This document shows positions 26,109 to 35,096 of a stretch of 64,000 bases of DNA, in pieces. The first letter of the stretch is position 1. Each line of letters opens with the position of its first letter. The stretch lies in assembly GCA_023391105.1 (NCBI GenBank), contig JAEWBO010000030.1, positions 1-64,000 on the forward strand, given 5' to 3'. The translations under genes and the position numbers were made by a program. The DNA is from Bacillota bacterium (GTDB lineage: Bacteria > Bacillota > Clostridia > Christensenellales > SZUA-584). Under the pieces are notes generated by a model, which was not told the origin of the DNA, ran no database searches, and saw nothing but the letters and a program-made list of their open reading frames with translations.

Positions 26109-27167
26109 TTAAAGTATTTCTTTGAACGATTTAATCTCTTGTTCGCCTTCAAGAACGCCAATCTCAAGGTTCATTTCCACTTTTTCTTTGGGCTTCAACA
26201 TGGGCAGCCACCCGTTTTGTCTTGATTCCGAAATGCCCACATTATAGGTATTGGACGGTTCCATCGCAACAACATAGTCTTGTTTTCCTAACATCTTCCA
26301 CTGGTTTCCCACCGGCAATGTTTTCGGATCGTAACCTAAATAAACACCCATCTTAAGCTGTTCATTGATCACTGCCTGATAAACGCGAGACCTGTCAGTT
26401 GGCATTTCATGCAGGAAAGTCTCAAACTGGTAGTCTGCGATCGGTTCGGACATACTTCTAAAATTGCCCGTATCTGGTTGTTCAGATGTTCGAAGCGCTA
26501 CCACCTTTTTTGCTGAAGAATAAAATCTTGAATTTTCGCTGACGATCGGGAAGGGCTGATTAACATGATACATGATCATAAAAGGAGATTCCTGGTAACC
26601 CTCGTTCTCCACAACGTCTTTAATGAATATCTTCTTCTGTCCGAATAAGCATTTTATCTCACGGGTCAGCACGAGGTTTTCATTGTAAATAATCGCTTCG
26701 CGCATTTTTCCCGTCACCTTTATAACATAGTCGTTGTCTTCCCAGTACTCTTCGATCCAATACTTTTCAGCAGGTGTGTGGGATATCCGGCCATGGAGCC
26801 CATGATATTCACCTTGATCCTCACATGGTTCGCCTACCTGTATCAGACCGCATGTTGTCAGCAGCCCGCCGAAGAAGTTGCGCAGCCATTGATGTCCCTG
26901 GTTTTCGAAGTATGTGGGCGCAATGACCCCCACTTTGCTCTGCCAGGCGACAGGAACGCCGCAATAACTAGCCTCTCCGATATCCATGCCTCTGTCAATC
27001 AGAATCGTAAACACAAGACCGCTGCCGGTTTTCACTTCCACTGCCCTGACGCCAGCCGCTTTCCCCTCCGTAAACTTAAATTCCCGCGCACCAGCGATCT
27101 GTGACATTGAGCTTATCCTTTCACAGAACTGCTCCTTCGTCAATTGCAACCCATATGCGTTAATCAT
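26109..27167 (-). CDS. DUF4432 family aldose-1-epimerase-like protein
   Basis: 352 residues from the ATG at 27167 (GAGG upstream), which avoids the overlap with the upstream gene that a longer frame would need. The DUF4432 pattern is clear: MINAYGLQLTKEQFCERISS at the start, then GLVFTILIDRGMDIGEASY, GGLLTTCGLIQVGEPC and YHGLHGRISHTPAEK. These proteins share the beta-sandwich of galactose mutarotases and occur in sugar loci; a mutarotase-like role on an aldose is inferred. It lies between the binding protein and the dehydrogenase. Confidence 0.88.
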   Translation of the reverse strand: MINAYGLQLTKEQFCERISSMSQIAGAREFKFTEGKAAGVRAVEVKTGSGLVFTILIDRGMDIGEASYCGVPVAWQSKVGVIAPTYFENQGHQWLRNFFGGLLTTCGLIQVGEPCEDQGEYHGLHGRISHTPAEKYWIEEYWEDNDYVIKVTGKMREAIIYNENLVLTREIKCLFGQKKIFIKDVVENEGYQESPFMIMYHVNQPFPIVSENSRFYSSAKKVVALRTSEQPDTGNFRSMSEPIADYQFETFLHEMPTDRSRVYQAVINEQLKMGVYLGYDPKTLPVGNQWKMLGKQDYVVAMEPSNTYNVGISESRQNGWLPMLKPKEKVEMNLEIGVLEGEQEIKSFKEIL

Positions 27168-27195
27168 TTTGAACCTCGCATGCATTAATAGTCGT

Positions 27196-28206
27196 TCACA
27201 GGAAATCGTCCACATTATCTTTCGTGACCACAATGATCCCTGTATCGACCATATCAGGCATCATGCTCACACTTGACCCGTTCTTTAATTGACTGTTGTG
27301 GTTGTAATCATATAAAAATTTCAGACCGTAGTACGACATGGTAAATGTTCGCTGCACAAGCGCGGCTTCTATTTTTCCTTGATCCACAAGCTCCAAAACC
27401 TGAGAGTCTTTATCAAATGCGACCACTTTGATTTCGTTTAGCTTTTGATTCTCACTCAGAGCAATCGCCGCGCCCACGCCACTGGCCGCGTTTGTACCGA
27501 AAAGGCCAGTGATGGATGGAAATTCCTTAAACATCTGTTCAGCGATGTTCGCAGCCTTAGAGGGATCCGCCTGATCATCCATTACCGCCACCACATTGAT
27601 ATCAGGATACTTGCTCTTGATACATTCCTCGAAGCCACGCTGGCGTTCATCCATGCTATATATCCCTGGAATGGTTAGTATCCCCACATCTCCTTTGCCG
27701 TTCAAGCTCTCGCCAATGATGTCTCCAGCAATATAGCCGGATTGATAATTGTCTGTGCCAAAGTATGTGAGTCGCTTGCTGTTCGGCGCGTCATTGTCAA
27801 TGCAGATAACCGGTATACCCATGTCCATTGCCTTGTTGATTGGTTTTGTCATAGTCTCCATATCGATAGGACACACCAGTATTCCGGCCGGCTTCTTTTT
27901 AACGACCTGTTCAAAAATATCCAGTTGCCTTAAGGCATCGCTGCCGTTCTCACCGGTGAACACGACATCAACGCCCAGTTCCTGTGCGGCCGCCTCCAAT
28001 CCAAAGCGGTGATCCTGCCAGTAGGGCAGGATAATATGCATACCAATAGTATAGTAAACCTCTTTTGGTTTATCTTCAGACGCCGTTTCCTGACTTCCAA
28101 GTTCCGGATCTTTGTCCTCGTCTTTGGTTCTGTATATTGATCCGCATCCGGAGAATACAGTAATTAACAGTATTGCTGAAATTATTAATGCTGCGATCTT
28201 TTTCAT
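27196..28206 (-). CDS. Sugar ABC transporter substrate-binding lipoprotein (third copy)
   Basis: 336 residues. The lipobox is TVFSGC; the mature protein is an RbsB-type Peripla_BP_4 domain (YTIGMHIILPYWQDHRFGLEA, FEQVVKKKPAGILVCPIDM, ITGLFGTNAASGVGAAIAL). It differs clearly from the tandem pair at 6147-8570, so it likely binds a different ligand or feeds the orphan permease at 23251. In YesMN-type loci a binding protein next to the sensor kinase can also relay ligand status, so a role in signalling is possible but unproven. Start by ATG after GAGGT. Confidence 0.92.
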   Translation of the reverse strand: MKKIAALIISAILLITVFSGCGSIYRTKDEDKDPELGSQETASEDKPKEVYYTIGMHIILPYWQDHRFGLEAAAQELGVDVVFTGENGSDALRQLDIFEQVVKKKPAGILVCPIDMETMTKPINKAMDMGIPVICIDNDAPNSKRLTYFGTDNYQSGYIAGDIIGESLNGKGDVGILTIPGIYSMDERQRGFEECIKSKYPDINVVAVMDDQADPSKAANIAEQMFKEFPSITGLFGTNAASGVGAAIALSENQKLNEIKVVAFDKDSQVLELVDQGKIEAALVQRTFTMSYYGLKFLYDYNHNSQLKNGSSVSMMPDMVDTGIIVVTKDNVDDFL

Positions 28207-28218
28207 TCATACCTCTTT

Positions 28219-28268
28219 CAAAAAAGAAGTCATCCTTTTGTAGCTACAGCATACATATAGGCTACTTC
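28219..28268 (-). terminator. Probable terminator after the sensor kinase gene
   Basis: On the minus strand GAAGT...ACTTC arms (28264-28268 with 28226-28230), extended by an interrupted CC/GG pair, are followed by TTTTTT. The run ends just before the binding-protein ribosome-binding site, so, as at 23132-23186, it may attenuate rather than stop transcription. The stem is short and imperfect. Confidence 0.5.
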
Positions 28269-28312
28269 TTTATCTAATGTTCTTCAATGCGTCTACTTTC
28301 ATATTTGTTGTA

Positions 28313-30139
28313 CTATTTTATGGTTTTAGGGATCCGAAGCTCTACCTTTGTTCCCATGTGTTTCATGCTGAATATTCTTAAACCAAAACTGTCATCAAAT
28401 ATTAATTTAATTCGCTCGTTGATATTGATTAGTCCGAGACCGATCTTTACATGACATTCATTCCTGGAGTTTATTCCTCGGGCGAGACACTCATTAATTG
28501 CGTCAAGGGTCTCTTTGTCGATGCCGTCACCGTCATCCTCGATGGTGATGAGCACACTGTCCAGCGTTGATGTGGTTTTTATCCTCAGCGTTCCTTTTCC
28601 GGGTTTGGTCTCCAATCCGTGCAGAATGGCATTCTCAACCAAAGGCTGAATCGCGAGCTTTGGTATCAAGGAATTTTTCGTATCTTCTTCTATTTCGTTA
28701 ATCACAATAAATTTATTGTTGAACCGGAACTGCTGGATATTCAAATAATTTGCAATATTTTTAAGCTCTTCCTCCAGGGTCACCATAGCATTCTTATTTG
28801 TAATGCTATATCTGAATATATCCGCCAGCGCTTTGACCATTTTTTCAATGCCTTCAACCTCTTCTTCGATTGCCTGTCCTCTGATCGATTCAAGTGTATT
28901 ATAAAGAAAATGCGGATTAATCTGGCTCTGAAGTGCGTCAATTTCCGCCTGCTTTTTCATAATTCCCGCTGTATATTCGCTGTCAATCAGTTGCTTTAAG
29001 CGGACGATCAGCGAATTCAGATCATTATACATCGGATAAAGCTCATTTCCTCGCTGTACATCCTGCACCTTCAATTCAGAATCGCCCGTCACGATCGCAT
29101 GCAGAGCGCCTTCCATGTTTGTGATAGGACGGTAAACCTTCCTGTTGAACAATATGACAATCAGTATGTTTACAACAATCAACAACAAGCTGGAAGAAAG
29201 TATAATATAGTACATTGAATAGCTCTTCTCGCCAAAAAAGTCGCTGCCCGCAATATAAAGGAGGGTACATCCTGAAGATACGGATTTATCATAAAAAACA
29301 TATTTATTCTCACCGTACGCCTTGGTTTCCAGCATCCCGGCAGTGTTGTTCAGCTGATCCCGGAATTGGCCTGTTCTCACCAATTCTTCATCTCCTATAG
29401 CATTCTCATTACGAAACGACATGAGGATCTGCCCGTCGGAGTTGATCATTACAATAGATCCGTTGTTCAGCAAACCCAGATCCTGAAAATAATCACGATA
29501 CGATTCCCAGTTCTTCTCAATGACGACTATGGCATTTTCCTCATGTTCTTCCACCGGCTGATAAAATTTTATAAGCACCATGCTTTGCCCGAGCGTATCC
29601 CCTGTACTCCTCATTAAAATTGTCCCTCTGCTCTTTTGTTTAATGAGCTCAGAATACCTGGATTTGGTCCCGCTCGTATAATAAAATGGACTATAAGGGT
29701 TTGTATATGAGATCATTCCACCCTTTGGCCGGTATATAGATATGCCTGCGATATCATCGTTTACCTTGAATATTATATCAATAATGGTGTTCAATTCACT
29801 GTTGTTGCTTTGAATCGTTGACGGTTGTTCTTTCTCTTCAAAATAGAAATAGGATTCGTCATAAACCATTCCCGACATTTCTTCTATACGTTTAATTTCA
29901 AGCCGGATATTGAGCGCCACCTGGTTGATATAATGGGATACAGTCTGTATATCTCGCTGCTGATTAGAGCTGTTTGAATAATTAAGATTGATTAATCCAT
30001 AAAAAAGCTGTGTAATCAAAACACAGACAAAATAAACGCCAACGATCAAAACGATATTGAATTTTATCCTTAATACTTTGGCCTGCTTTAAAAATTCCCG
30101 GATCCGTTGTGCCAATTTTACAATCCATTTTTCAATCAT
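28313..30139 (-). CDS. YesM-type sensor histidine kinase
   Basis: 608 residues with the YesM layout: membrane segment about 27-50, a large outer sensor region about 50-305 (Cache-like), second membrane segment about 307-330, a HAMP region, then the His_kinase domain with INPHFLYNTLESIRGQAI (phospho-acceptor His about 407) and an HATPase domain (NAILHGLETKPG, IEDDGDGIDKET, IGLGLININERI). It starts at an ATG with GGAGGAAG, 30 bases after the response regulator stop. It should sense an extracellular sugar or polyol and phosphorylate the YesN-type regulator encoded just upstream. Confidence 0.94.
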   Translation of the reverse strand: MIEKWIVKLAQRIREFLKQAKVLRIKFNIVLIVGVYFVCVLITQLFYGLINLNYSNSSNQQRDIQTVSHYINQVALNIRLEIKRIEEMSGMVYDESYFYFEEKEQPSTIQSNNSELNTIIDIIFKVNDDIAGISIYRPKGGMISYTNPYSPFYYTSGTKSRYSELIKQKSRGTILMRSTGDTLGQSMVLIKFYQPVEEHEENAIVVIEKNWESYRDYFQDLGLLNNGSIVMINSDGQILMSFRNENAIGDEELVRTGQFRDQLNNTAGMLETKAYGENKYVFYDKSVSSGCTLLYIAGSDFFGEKSYSMYYIILSSSLLLIVVNILIVILFNRKVYRPITNMEGALHAIVTGDSELKVQDVQRGNELYPMYNDLNSLIVRLKQLIDSEYTAGIMKKQAEIDALQSQINPHFLYNTLESIRGQAIEEEVEGIEKMVKALADIFRYSITNKNAMVTLEEELKNIANYLNIQQFRFNNKFIVINEIEEDTKNSLIPKLAIQPLVENAILHGLETKPGKGTLRIKTTSTLDSVLITIEDDGDGIDKETLDAINECLARGINSRNECHVKIGLGLININERIKLIFDDSFGLRIFSMKHMGTKVELRIPKTIK

Positions 30140-30169
30140 ACCGTTCTTCCTCCGTTGGACTGCTCAGCT

Positions 30170-31753
30170 TTAAATATTGAGATTTCGATAGTCTGTCGGG
30201 TTGACACCTACTTTCTTCTTAAAAAGCCTGCTGAAATACTTTGAGTCCTTATAACCGACCATTGCAGAAACGTCAATGACTTTGTACCTAATGTTCTTTA
30301 GAAGCTCTTTGGCCATATTAATGCGGTAATCACTTAAATAGTCAGTAAAGTTCTCACCCGTTTTCTTTTTAAAAACCTCGCTTACATATGTGGGATTTAA
30401 ACACACCAATTTTGCGACATCTTCCAGCCTGATATCTGACTTATAATTATCCATGATGTATGCTCTAATTTCACTGATCATCATGTCATTGCCCTCTTGT
30501 TTGGTCTCGGAGTGGACTGCGTCAAACTCCTTAACTATCTGGTTCAGATAAGCTTCGATTTTTATTTTAGACAGGCAATTTTCTATATACAATTCTGCCA
30601 GATCCTTTGTGGTGTGGTCAAGCTGGATTTGTTTCTGCTCCATAATTTTAAAAAGCGTTCTTATGATTGAGACAGCGGCTGTATGGTAAGCCGCAGGATT
30701 GTTATGCAACTCCCTGTCAGCTTTTCTTAAAATATTTGCAATCTCCTCCGATGCGTTTTTAATATCAAAAACATCAAAATAGGCTGATAGTCTCTTTTCA
30801 TTGCGTAGATCGGAAAAAGAATGATCATACTTTGAACCCGGCAATTCAGTTTGCGCGTCAATAATTCTTCCTGTACCCACAACCATTCTTGTATAAATTG
30901 CGCTCATCGCAGTAGAGAATGACTTTCCGATTCCTCCTAATTCTGTTACCGGCTCTCCCATTCCGATTGTGAGATCAATTTGGTCTTTATGGCTCTTTTC
31001 TTGCTGATATGCAGCCATTATCTGCGACAATCCACGCCTTAAGTTGTCTCGTTTTGCGTAGTTGAATATAAATATACCTTTTGAACCTACCGTGTCTGTA
31101 TACCAGATGGCTTCAGTGATATATTCCAATATGGTTTCTTTAACACCCGCCAAGAATCGCTGATAATCGGATTCCTGATGACTGTTAAGCGTTTCCCTTG
31201 AAAAAAAGTCTTGCTTGAACACCACAACGCCAAATTCACCATCTGAAAACTGAGTTCCGAACTGACTGTTTAACTCATCAACACCGATGCTCTTTCTTTG
31301 ATGATTGATTATTTTCTTAATTTCATTTTCCAGCAGATGTGAGCCACGGTATTCGATTATTGTTTTTATATGATGCTTTTTATCAATTTTTTCTTTGACA
31401 GAAAGCAATATATCCTGAAGTTCGTCTTTATCCAATGGTTTGACGATATAACCAAAAGCGTCGAATTTGATCGCATTTCTGGCATATTCAAAGTCGCTGT
31501 AGCCGCTTATTATCATAAATTCGGTATCAATATTGAGTTCTCTGACTGTCTTTATAAGTTCAATACCGTCAAGACTGGGCATACGAATGTCTGTAATCAC
31601 AAGATCAGGGTGATGTTCTTTTATAAGATTTAGTGCAGAGAGGCCATCGCTTGCATCCGCAATAATATCGAATCCGAGATTATTCCAGTCTACAATTTTT
31701 CGTATCAACTTGCAGATCCAGGTTTCATCATCAACAACAATAACTTTATACAT
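30170..31753 (-). CDS. YesN-type response regulator with AraC DNA-binding domain
   Basis: 527 residues. The receiver domain (1-120) has VIVVDDETWICKLIRK and the phospho-acceptor Asp in LVITDIRMPSLDG (about residue 55), with Lys in YIVKPLDKDEL. A long middle region (about 140-400) is the GGDEF-like/coiled linker usual in YesN proteins. The C-terminal AraC domain holds two helix-turn-helices (LEDVAKLVCLNPTYVSEVF and VIDVSAMVGYKDSKYFSRLF). It very likely activates the carbohydrate genes downstream. Target sites could not be identified by eye. Confidence 0.95.
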   Translation of the reverse strand: MYKVIVVDDETWICKLIRKIVDWNNLGFDIIADASDGLSALNLIKEHHPDLVITDIRMPSLDGIELIKTVRELNIDTEFMIISGYSDFEYARNAIKFDAFGYIVKPLDKDELQDILLSVKEKIDKKHHIKTIIEYRGSHLLENEIKKIINHQRKSIGVDELNSQFGTQFSDGEFGVVVFKQDFFSRETLNSHQESDYQRFLAGVKETILEYITEAIWYTDTVGSKGIFIFNYAKRDNLRRGLSQIMAAYQQEKSHKDQIDLTIGMGEPVTELGGIGKSFSTAMSAIYTRMVVGTGRIIDAQTELPGSKYDHSFSDLRNEKRLSAYFDVFDIKNASEEIANILRKADRELHNNPAAYHTAAVSIIRTLFKIMEQKQIQLDHTTKDLAELYIENCLSKIKIEAYLNQIVKEFDAVHSETKQEGNDMMISEIRAYIMDNYKSDIRLEDVAKLVCLNPTYVSEVFKKKTGENFTDYLSDYRINMAKELLKNIRYKVIDVSAMVGYKDSKYFSRLFKKKVGVNPTDYRNLNI

Positions 31754-31845
31754 GTTCGTACACCCTTCTAAAATAATAGGTTTGTATGATGAAGCATCAT
31801 CGTTATGGTAATATTTTAGTTCGTTTTCGGCTATCTTTTCTTTGC

Positions 31846-33288
31846 TTATAAGAGTATTCGAATATGCTTAATATTCAGATATTCATACAGGCCCTCACTT
31901 CCGTGTTCATGACCAAATCCGCTGTCTTTCCAGCCACCGTACGGTGCGTTTATAACACCTGCATCCGGATTATTAACCGCAACATTGCCGGAGCTAAGCT
32001 CCCGAGAAAGTTTTTCCGCCAAATGATGGCTTCTGGTATAAACGATTGCTGCCAGACCGTAAGGTGTATCGTTTGCAAGCTCAATTGCCTGATCAATAGT
32101 GTCATATTTCATCACGCCGACCAGCGGGCCGAACGTCTCTTCGCGCATAACAAGCATGGAATGGTCAACATCAGCCAGAATAGTCGGCTCAAAATAGTAC
32201 CCCTGCTCATACTTTCTGCCTTGCGGTTTTTTGCCGCCGCACATGATTCGCGCGCCTTTTTCCACCCCGTCAGCTATATGCCTTTGTACTGTTTCGACCC
32301 CGCTCCGGGTACACATCGGGCCTAAATCACAGGCATCCGTGAGCCCATTACCAATTTCAAGCTTCTTTACTGCCTGAACAAACTTCTCAAGAAAAGCTTG
32401 GTAAATATCACGATCCACATAGATTCTGTTTATTGCAATACAGATTTGTCCCATGTTCCTGAAAGACCGCCTGACCGCCCCTGCCACCGCCGCATCGATA
32501 TCAGAGTCCTTGCAGACAATCATCGGAAGGCTGCCGCCCAGCTCCAGTGATACTCTTTTCAGCGTATCCGAACAGCCGGACAACACCTGTTTGCCTACAG
32601 CAGTAGATCCGGTAAACGCCACTTTCTTAACTTTTGGATTGCTGAATAGATGCGGGCCGATCTCCCGGCCTGACCCCGTCAGCACATTCACAATGCCTTT
32701 GGGTACTCCGGCATCAATAATGCATTTGATGTAATAAAGGGGGGATATTGGCGTCTCGGAGGGAAGCTTGCAAACGATGGTACAGCCAGAAGCCAGCGCG
32801 CCGCCCAGTTTCCATGCCAGCAGTTCAATCGGATAATTCCACGGCGATATCCCCACCGCTACCCCAATCGGCTGATATATGACACGGCTTTCAATATCAG
32901 GTTCGGCATTGGGTATGATTTTCCCATAAATGCGTTCACCCTCTTCCGCATAATACCGGAGTATTTCAGCCCCTTTCCTGACCTCGCCAAGAGCCTCCGA
33001 CAGCGGCTTTCCCTGCTCCTGGGTCATAAAACGCGCAATCTCCTGAGCGCGCTCCAATACGATCTCACTGGCTCTTCTAAGATACCCGCCTCTCTGAAAC
33101 GGTGTTAGTTTTGACCATGTCTTAAATGCGCGGTCGGCAGCATCGACGGCGTTTTCAATATCCACCAAGTCAGCCATTGGTACTGTTGCAAATAACTCTC
33201 CGTTGGCGGGGTTGTGTACTTCAAGGCGTTTGTTCCCATTTCCGTCTGTCCAATTTCCATCGATAAGAAGCTTCTCATTTAATACCAA
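31846..33288 (-). CDS. NAD(P)-dependent aldehyde dehydrogenase
   Basis: 480 residues of the ALDH superfamily, closest in feel to succinate-semialdehyde or glycolaldehyde/lactaldehyde dehydrogenases. The general-base Glu is in LELGGSLPMIV and the catalytic Cys in RNMGQICIAINRIY (NMGQIC). The NAD-site block is PWNYPIELLAWKLGGALASG and FTGSTAVGKQVL. The start is a TTG at 33288 with GGAGG at 9-base spacing. It follows the cupin gene by 15 bases and precedes the regulator gene; it probably oxidises an aldehyde from sugar cleavage such as glycolaldehyde or a semialdehyde. Confidence 0.93.
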   Translation of the reverse strand: MVLNEKLLIDGNWTDGNGNKRLEVHNPANGELFATVPMADLVDIENAVDAADRAFKTWSKLTPFQRGGYLRRASEIVLERAQEIARFMTQEQGKPLSEALGEVRKGAEILRYYAEEGERIYGKIIPNAEPDIESRVIYQPIGVAVGISPWNYPIELLAWKLGGALASGCTIVCKLPSETPISPLYYIKCIIDAGVPKGIVNVLTGSGREIGPHLFSNPKVKKVAFTGSTAVGKQVLSGCSDTLKRVSLELGGSLPMIVCKDSDIDAAVAGAVRRSFRNMGQICIAINRIYVDRDIYQAFLEKFVQAVKKLEIGNGLTDACDLGPMCTRSGVETVQRHIADGVEKGARIMCGGKKPQGRKYEQGYYFEPTILADVDHSMLVMREETFGPLVGVMKYDTIDQAIELANDTPYGLAAIVYTRSHHLAEKLSRELSSGNVAVNNPDAGVINAPYGGWKDSGFGHEHGSEGLYEYLNIKHIRILL

Positions 33289-33303
33289 AGCAGATATCCT
33301 CCG

Positions 33304-33681
33304 TTAGTCAATATTTCCGGTAACCCATAACACGACAAGCGGCATATTACCACTCTGATAGGTTGTGTGGTATTCACCTGGCGGGACATAAAGCGCATCT
33401 CCTTGTTCAATTTCAAATCTATCCTGACCTACCACCATAACCCCCTTGCCGGATATGACATAATACGTCTCTTCCATGTCATCATGGGTATGGCCCGTTG
33501 TCGATCCTGTTGGATATATTGTCGTATAGCCCATGGTCAGCCGCTTTGACGGACTGTTTTGATTATTGATTAAATAATAAGTATCTCTGAGCACGTCCTT
33601 TTCACGCCCGCTTACATGCGCACGAAGTGACCTCGGATCCTCGTCCGGTTTTTTGCTTTGTACATTCACGACACATTTCAT
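33304..33681 (-). CDS. Small cupin protein
   Basis: 125 residues with a single cupin barrel. Motif 1 is GHTHDDMEETYYVISGKG (about 75-92; HxH and Glu of the metal site), motif 2 is GDALYVPPGEYHTTYQS with the last metal His. Such proteins include sugar-phosphate isomerases, pectin-degradation KdgF-like ring-opening enzymes, and ligand-binding proteins. As the first gene of the block, directly after a promoter, it may act on a sugar intermediate or bind inducer; I cannot tell which. Confidence 0.88.
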   Translation of the reverse strand: MKCVVNVQSKKPDEDPRSLRAHVSGREKDVLRDTYYLINNQNSPSKRLTMGYTTIYPTGSTTGHTHDDMEETYYVISGKGVMVVGQDRFEIEQGDALYVPPGEYHTTYQSGNMPLVVLWVTGNID

Positions 33682-33719
33682 TATCTGCTCTCCCGGAACT
33701 TATATTATTATAGCATTAT

Positions 33720-33749
33720 ATTATACCGCATTTATACTATATGGTCTAA
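33720..33749 (-). promoter_or_regulatory. Probable sigma-A promoter of the sugar locus
   Basis: On the minus strand TTAGAC (rc of 33744-33749) and TATAAT (rc of 33720-33725) are spaced by 18 bases, about 40 bases before the cupin start. The -10 is perfect and the -35 partial, which fits a promoter needing an activator such as the YesN-type regulator. Confidence 0.5.
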
Positions 33750-33854
33750 TGGAACAAGTACAATAAGTCCCCATTCGTTTATGGTGGATTATTTTCGGAT
33801 TTTCTTATCTAACTTTATAAGTCTGGCTCGGGGTACCCTAGACCACTACTGAAT

Positions 33855-33890
33855 TTAAAAAACCCCGAATCATCAGTGTCCATCGAGGTT
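33855..33890 (-). terminator. Terminator of tRNA-Arg
   Basis: On the minus strand AACCTCGA pairs with TCGGGGTT (8 bp with one G-U), followed by TTTTTT, three bases after the tRNA CCA end. Confidence 0.8.
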
Positions 33891-33893
33891 TCA

Positions 33894-33970
33894 TGGCGTA
33901 CCCGGGAGGATTCGAACCTCTGGCCTTTGGAGTCGGAGTCCAACGCTCTATCCAGCTGAGCTACGGGTAC
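33894..33970 (-). tRNA. tRNA-Arg, anticodon CCG
   Basis: The minus strand folds as a cloverleaf of 77 bases including an encoded CCA end. The acceptor GTACCCG pairs with CGGGTAC, the D-arm is GCTC-AGCTGGATA-GAGC, the anticodon stem TTGGA/TCCAA encloses the loop CTCCGAC (anticodon CCG, codon CGG), and the T-loop is TTCGAAT. One T-stem pair (the outermost) is a mismatch. It stands alone. Confidence 0.93.
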
Positions 33971-34174
33971 ATATGTTTTTTGTTTGCTCACCGATTATAG
34001 CACAGGGCTGATGCAATTGCCAAGAATAAAATGAATCAAATGATTCCTTGACACAATTCCCGAACAACAGCCAAAAAAGCAGCACCGCCGCCTATTGAAG
34101 ACCAATCGATGGATGCATATGGCATACCATATAAGCCAAGCGCAAAAACCAATTTTAAATTTCATTCAAGTCCC

Positions 34175-34203
34175 TTGACACGTTGTTTTCCAAGTGATAT
34201 ATT
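34175..34203 (+). promoter_or_regulatory. Sigma-A promoter of the GntR/ABC operon
   Basis: A perfect TTGACA at 34175-34180 and TATATT at 34198-34203 with the ideal 17-base spacing, about 50 bases before the TTG start at 34251. The operator palindrome overlaps the -10 box and start site. Confidence 0.85.
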
Positions 34204-34225
34204 GTGCATGTTCAATATGCACAAT
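34201..34225 (+). promoter_or_regulatory. Probable operator for the YtrA-type GntR regulator
   Basis: A perfect inverted repeat with 9-base arms, ATTGTGCAT and ATGCACAAT, around GTTCAAT. It overlaps the -10 box, so bound protein would block transcription. The small GntR regulator encoded at the operon's end (35731-36102) is the natural candidate for binding. Confidence 0.7.
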
Positions 34226-34250
34226 TATGATTTAAGGAGGTAACCTTCCC

Positions 34251-35096
34251 TTGCTGAATGTGACGAACTTATGTAAACAATATGAAAGGTTTGAGCTCAA
34301 GAACGTGTCCTTTTCTCTCGAACCGGGATACATCATGGGCTTTGTGGGCCGCAACGGGGCTGGAAAGACGACCACTCTCAAATCCATGCTGAACCTCGTC
34401 CATCCGGACGGCGGCAGCGTAAATATGTTCGGAATGGATTTTATCCCGAACGAGCTTGCCATTAAACAGAAAATCTCTTTTATGTTCGGCGGTATCCACT
34501 GCTACCCCAAGAAGAAAATCAAAGACATCTCAAACGTTGTCAAGCGTTTTTACGACGAATGGAACGATGCCGCGTATGAAGCGTATTTAACCCGTTTCGA
34601 ACTGGATCCCGAAAAGCGTGTTGATGAGCTTTCTGAGGGCATGAAGGTAAAGTTCAACCTCGCGCTTGCGCTGTCCCACAATGCCAAGCTGCTGATACTC
34701 GACGAACCTTTGAATGGCCTTGATCCCGTCTCTCGCGACGACCTCGTTGAACTGTTTCAGGAGCTTATTGAAGACGGTGAGCGCAGCATCCTATTCTCCA
34801 CGCACATCACGAGCGATCTTGATAAATGCGCCGATTATATTACGTTCATTCAGGACGGTGAGGTGATTGAAAGCAGCACCAAAGACGACCTCTTTGCTGC
34901 TTACCGCATTGTAAAAAGCACACCCGAGCAGCTTGAGTCGCTGACCGGCCGCATGATCGGTTATAAGACAAACGCCTTCGGTTTCACCGGTTTGGCAAAA
35001 ACCGCTCATGTAAACGAGCGGGATGACTTGACGCTCGAAGCACCGACGCTCGAAGATATTATGATATTTCATGACAAAAGGGGGACGAGAAAATGA
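34251..35096 (+). CDS. ABC transporter ATP-binding protein (YtrB-like)
   Basis: 281 residues from a TTG start with AAGGAGG at 10-base spacing. Walker A is GRNGAGKTTT (about 32-41), the signature LSEGMKVKFN, and Walker B LLILDEPLNG. The C-terminal 70 residues are a short accessory region. With the next gene, a six-helix ABC-2 type permease, it forms an exporter or sensor-type transporter controlled by a GntR protein; relatives (YtrBCDEF, BcrA-type) respond to cell-wall antibiotics. Substrate not deducible. Confidence 0.92.
   Translation: MLNVTNLCKQYERFELKNVSFSLEPGYIMGFVGRNGAGKTTTLKSMLNLVHPDGGSVNMFGMDFIPNELAIKQKISFMFGGIHCYPKKKIKDISNVVKRFYDEWNDAAYEAYLTRFELDPEKRVDELSEGMKVKFNLALALSHNAKLLILDEPLNGLDPVSRDDLVELFQELIEDGERSILFSTHITSDLDKCADYITFIQDGEVIESSTKDDLFAAYRIVKSTPEQLESLTGRMIGYKTNAFGFTGLAKTAHVNERDDLTLEAPTLEDIMIFHDKRGTRK

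Noticed and set aside
6147..33681. Sulfoquinovose sulfo-TK locus
   Set aside because: The split transketolase and RpiB-type isomerase fit, but no sulfoquinovose isomerase, iron-type sulfoacetaldehyde reductase or sulfonate exporter is seen, and the two aldolases are unexplained.
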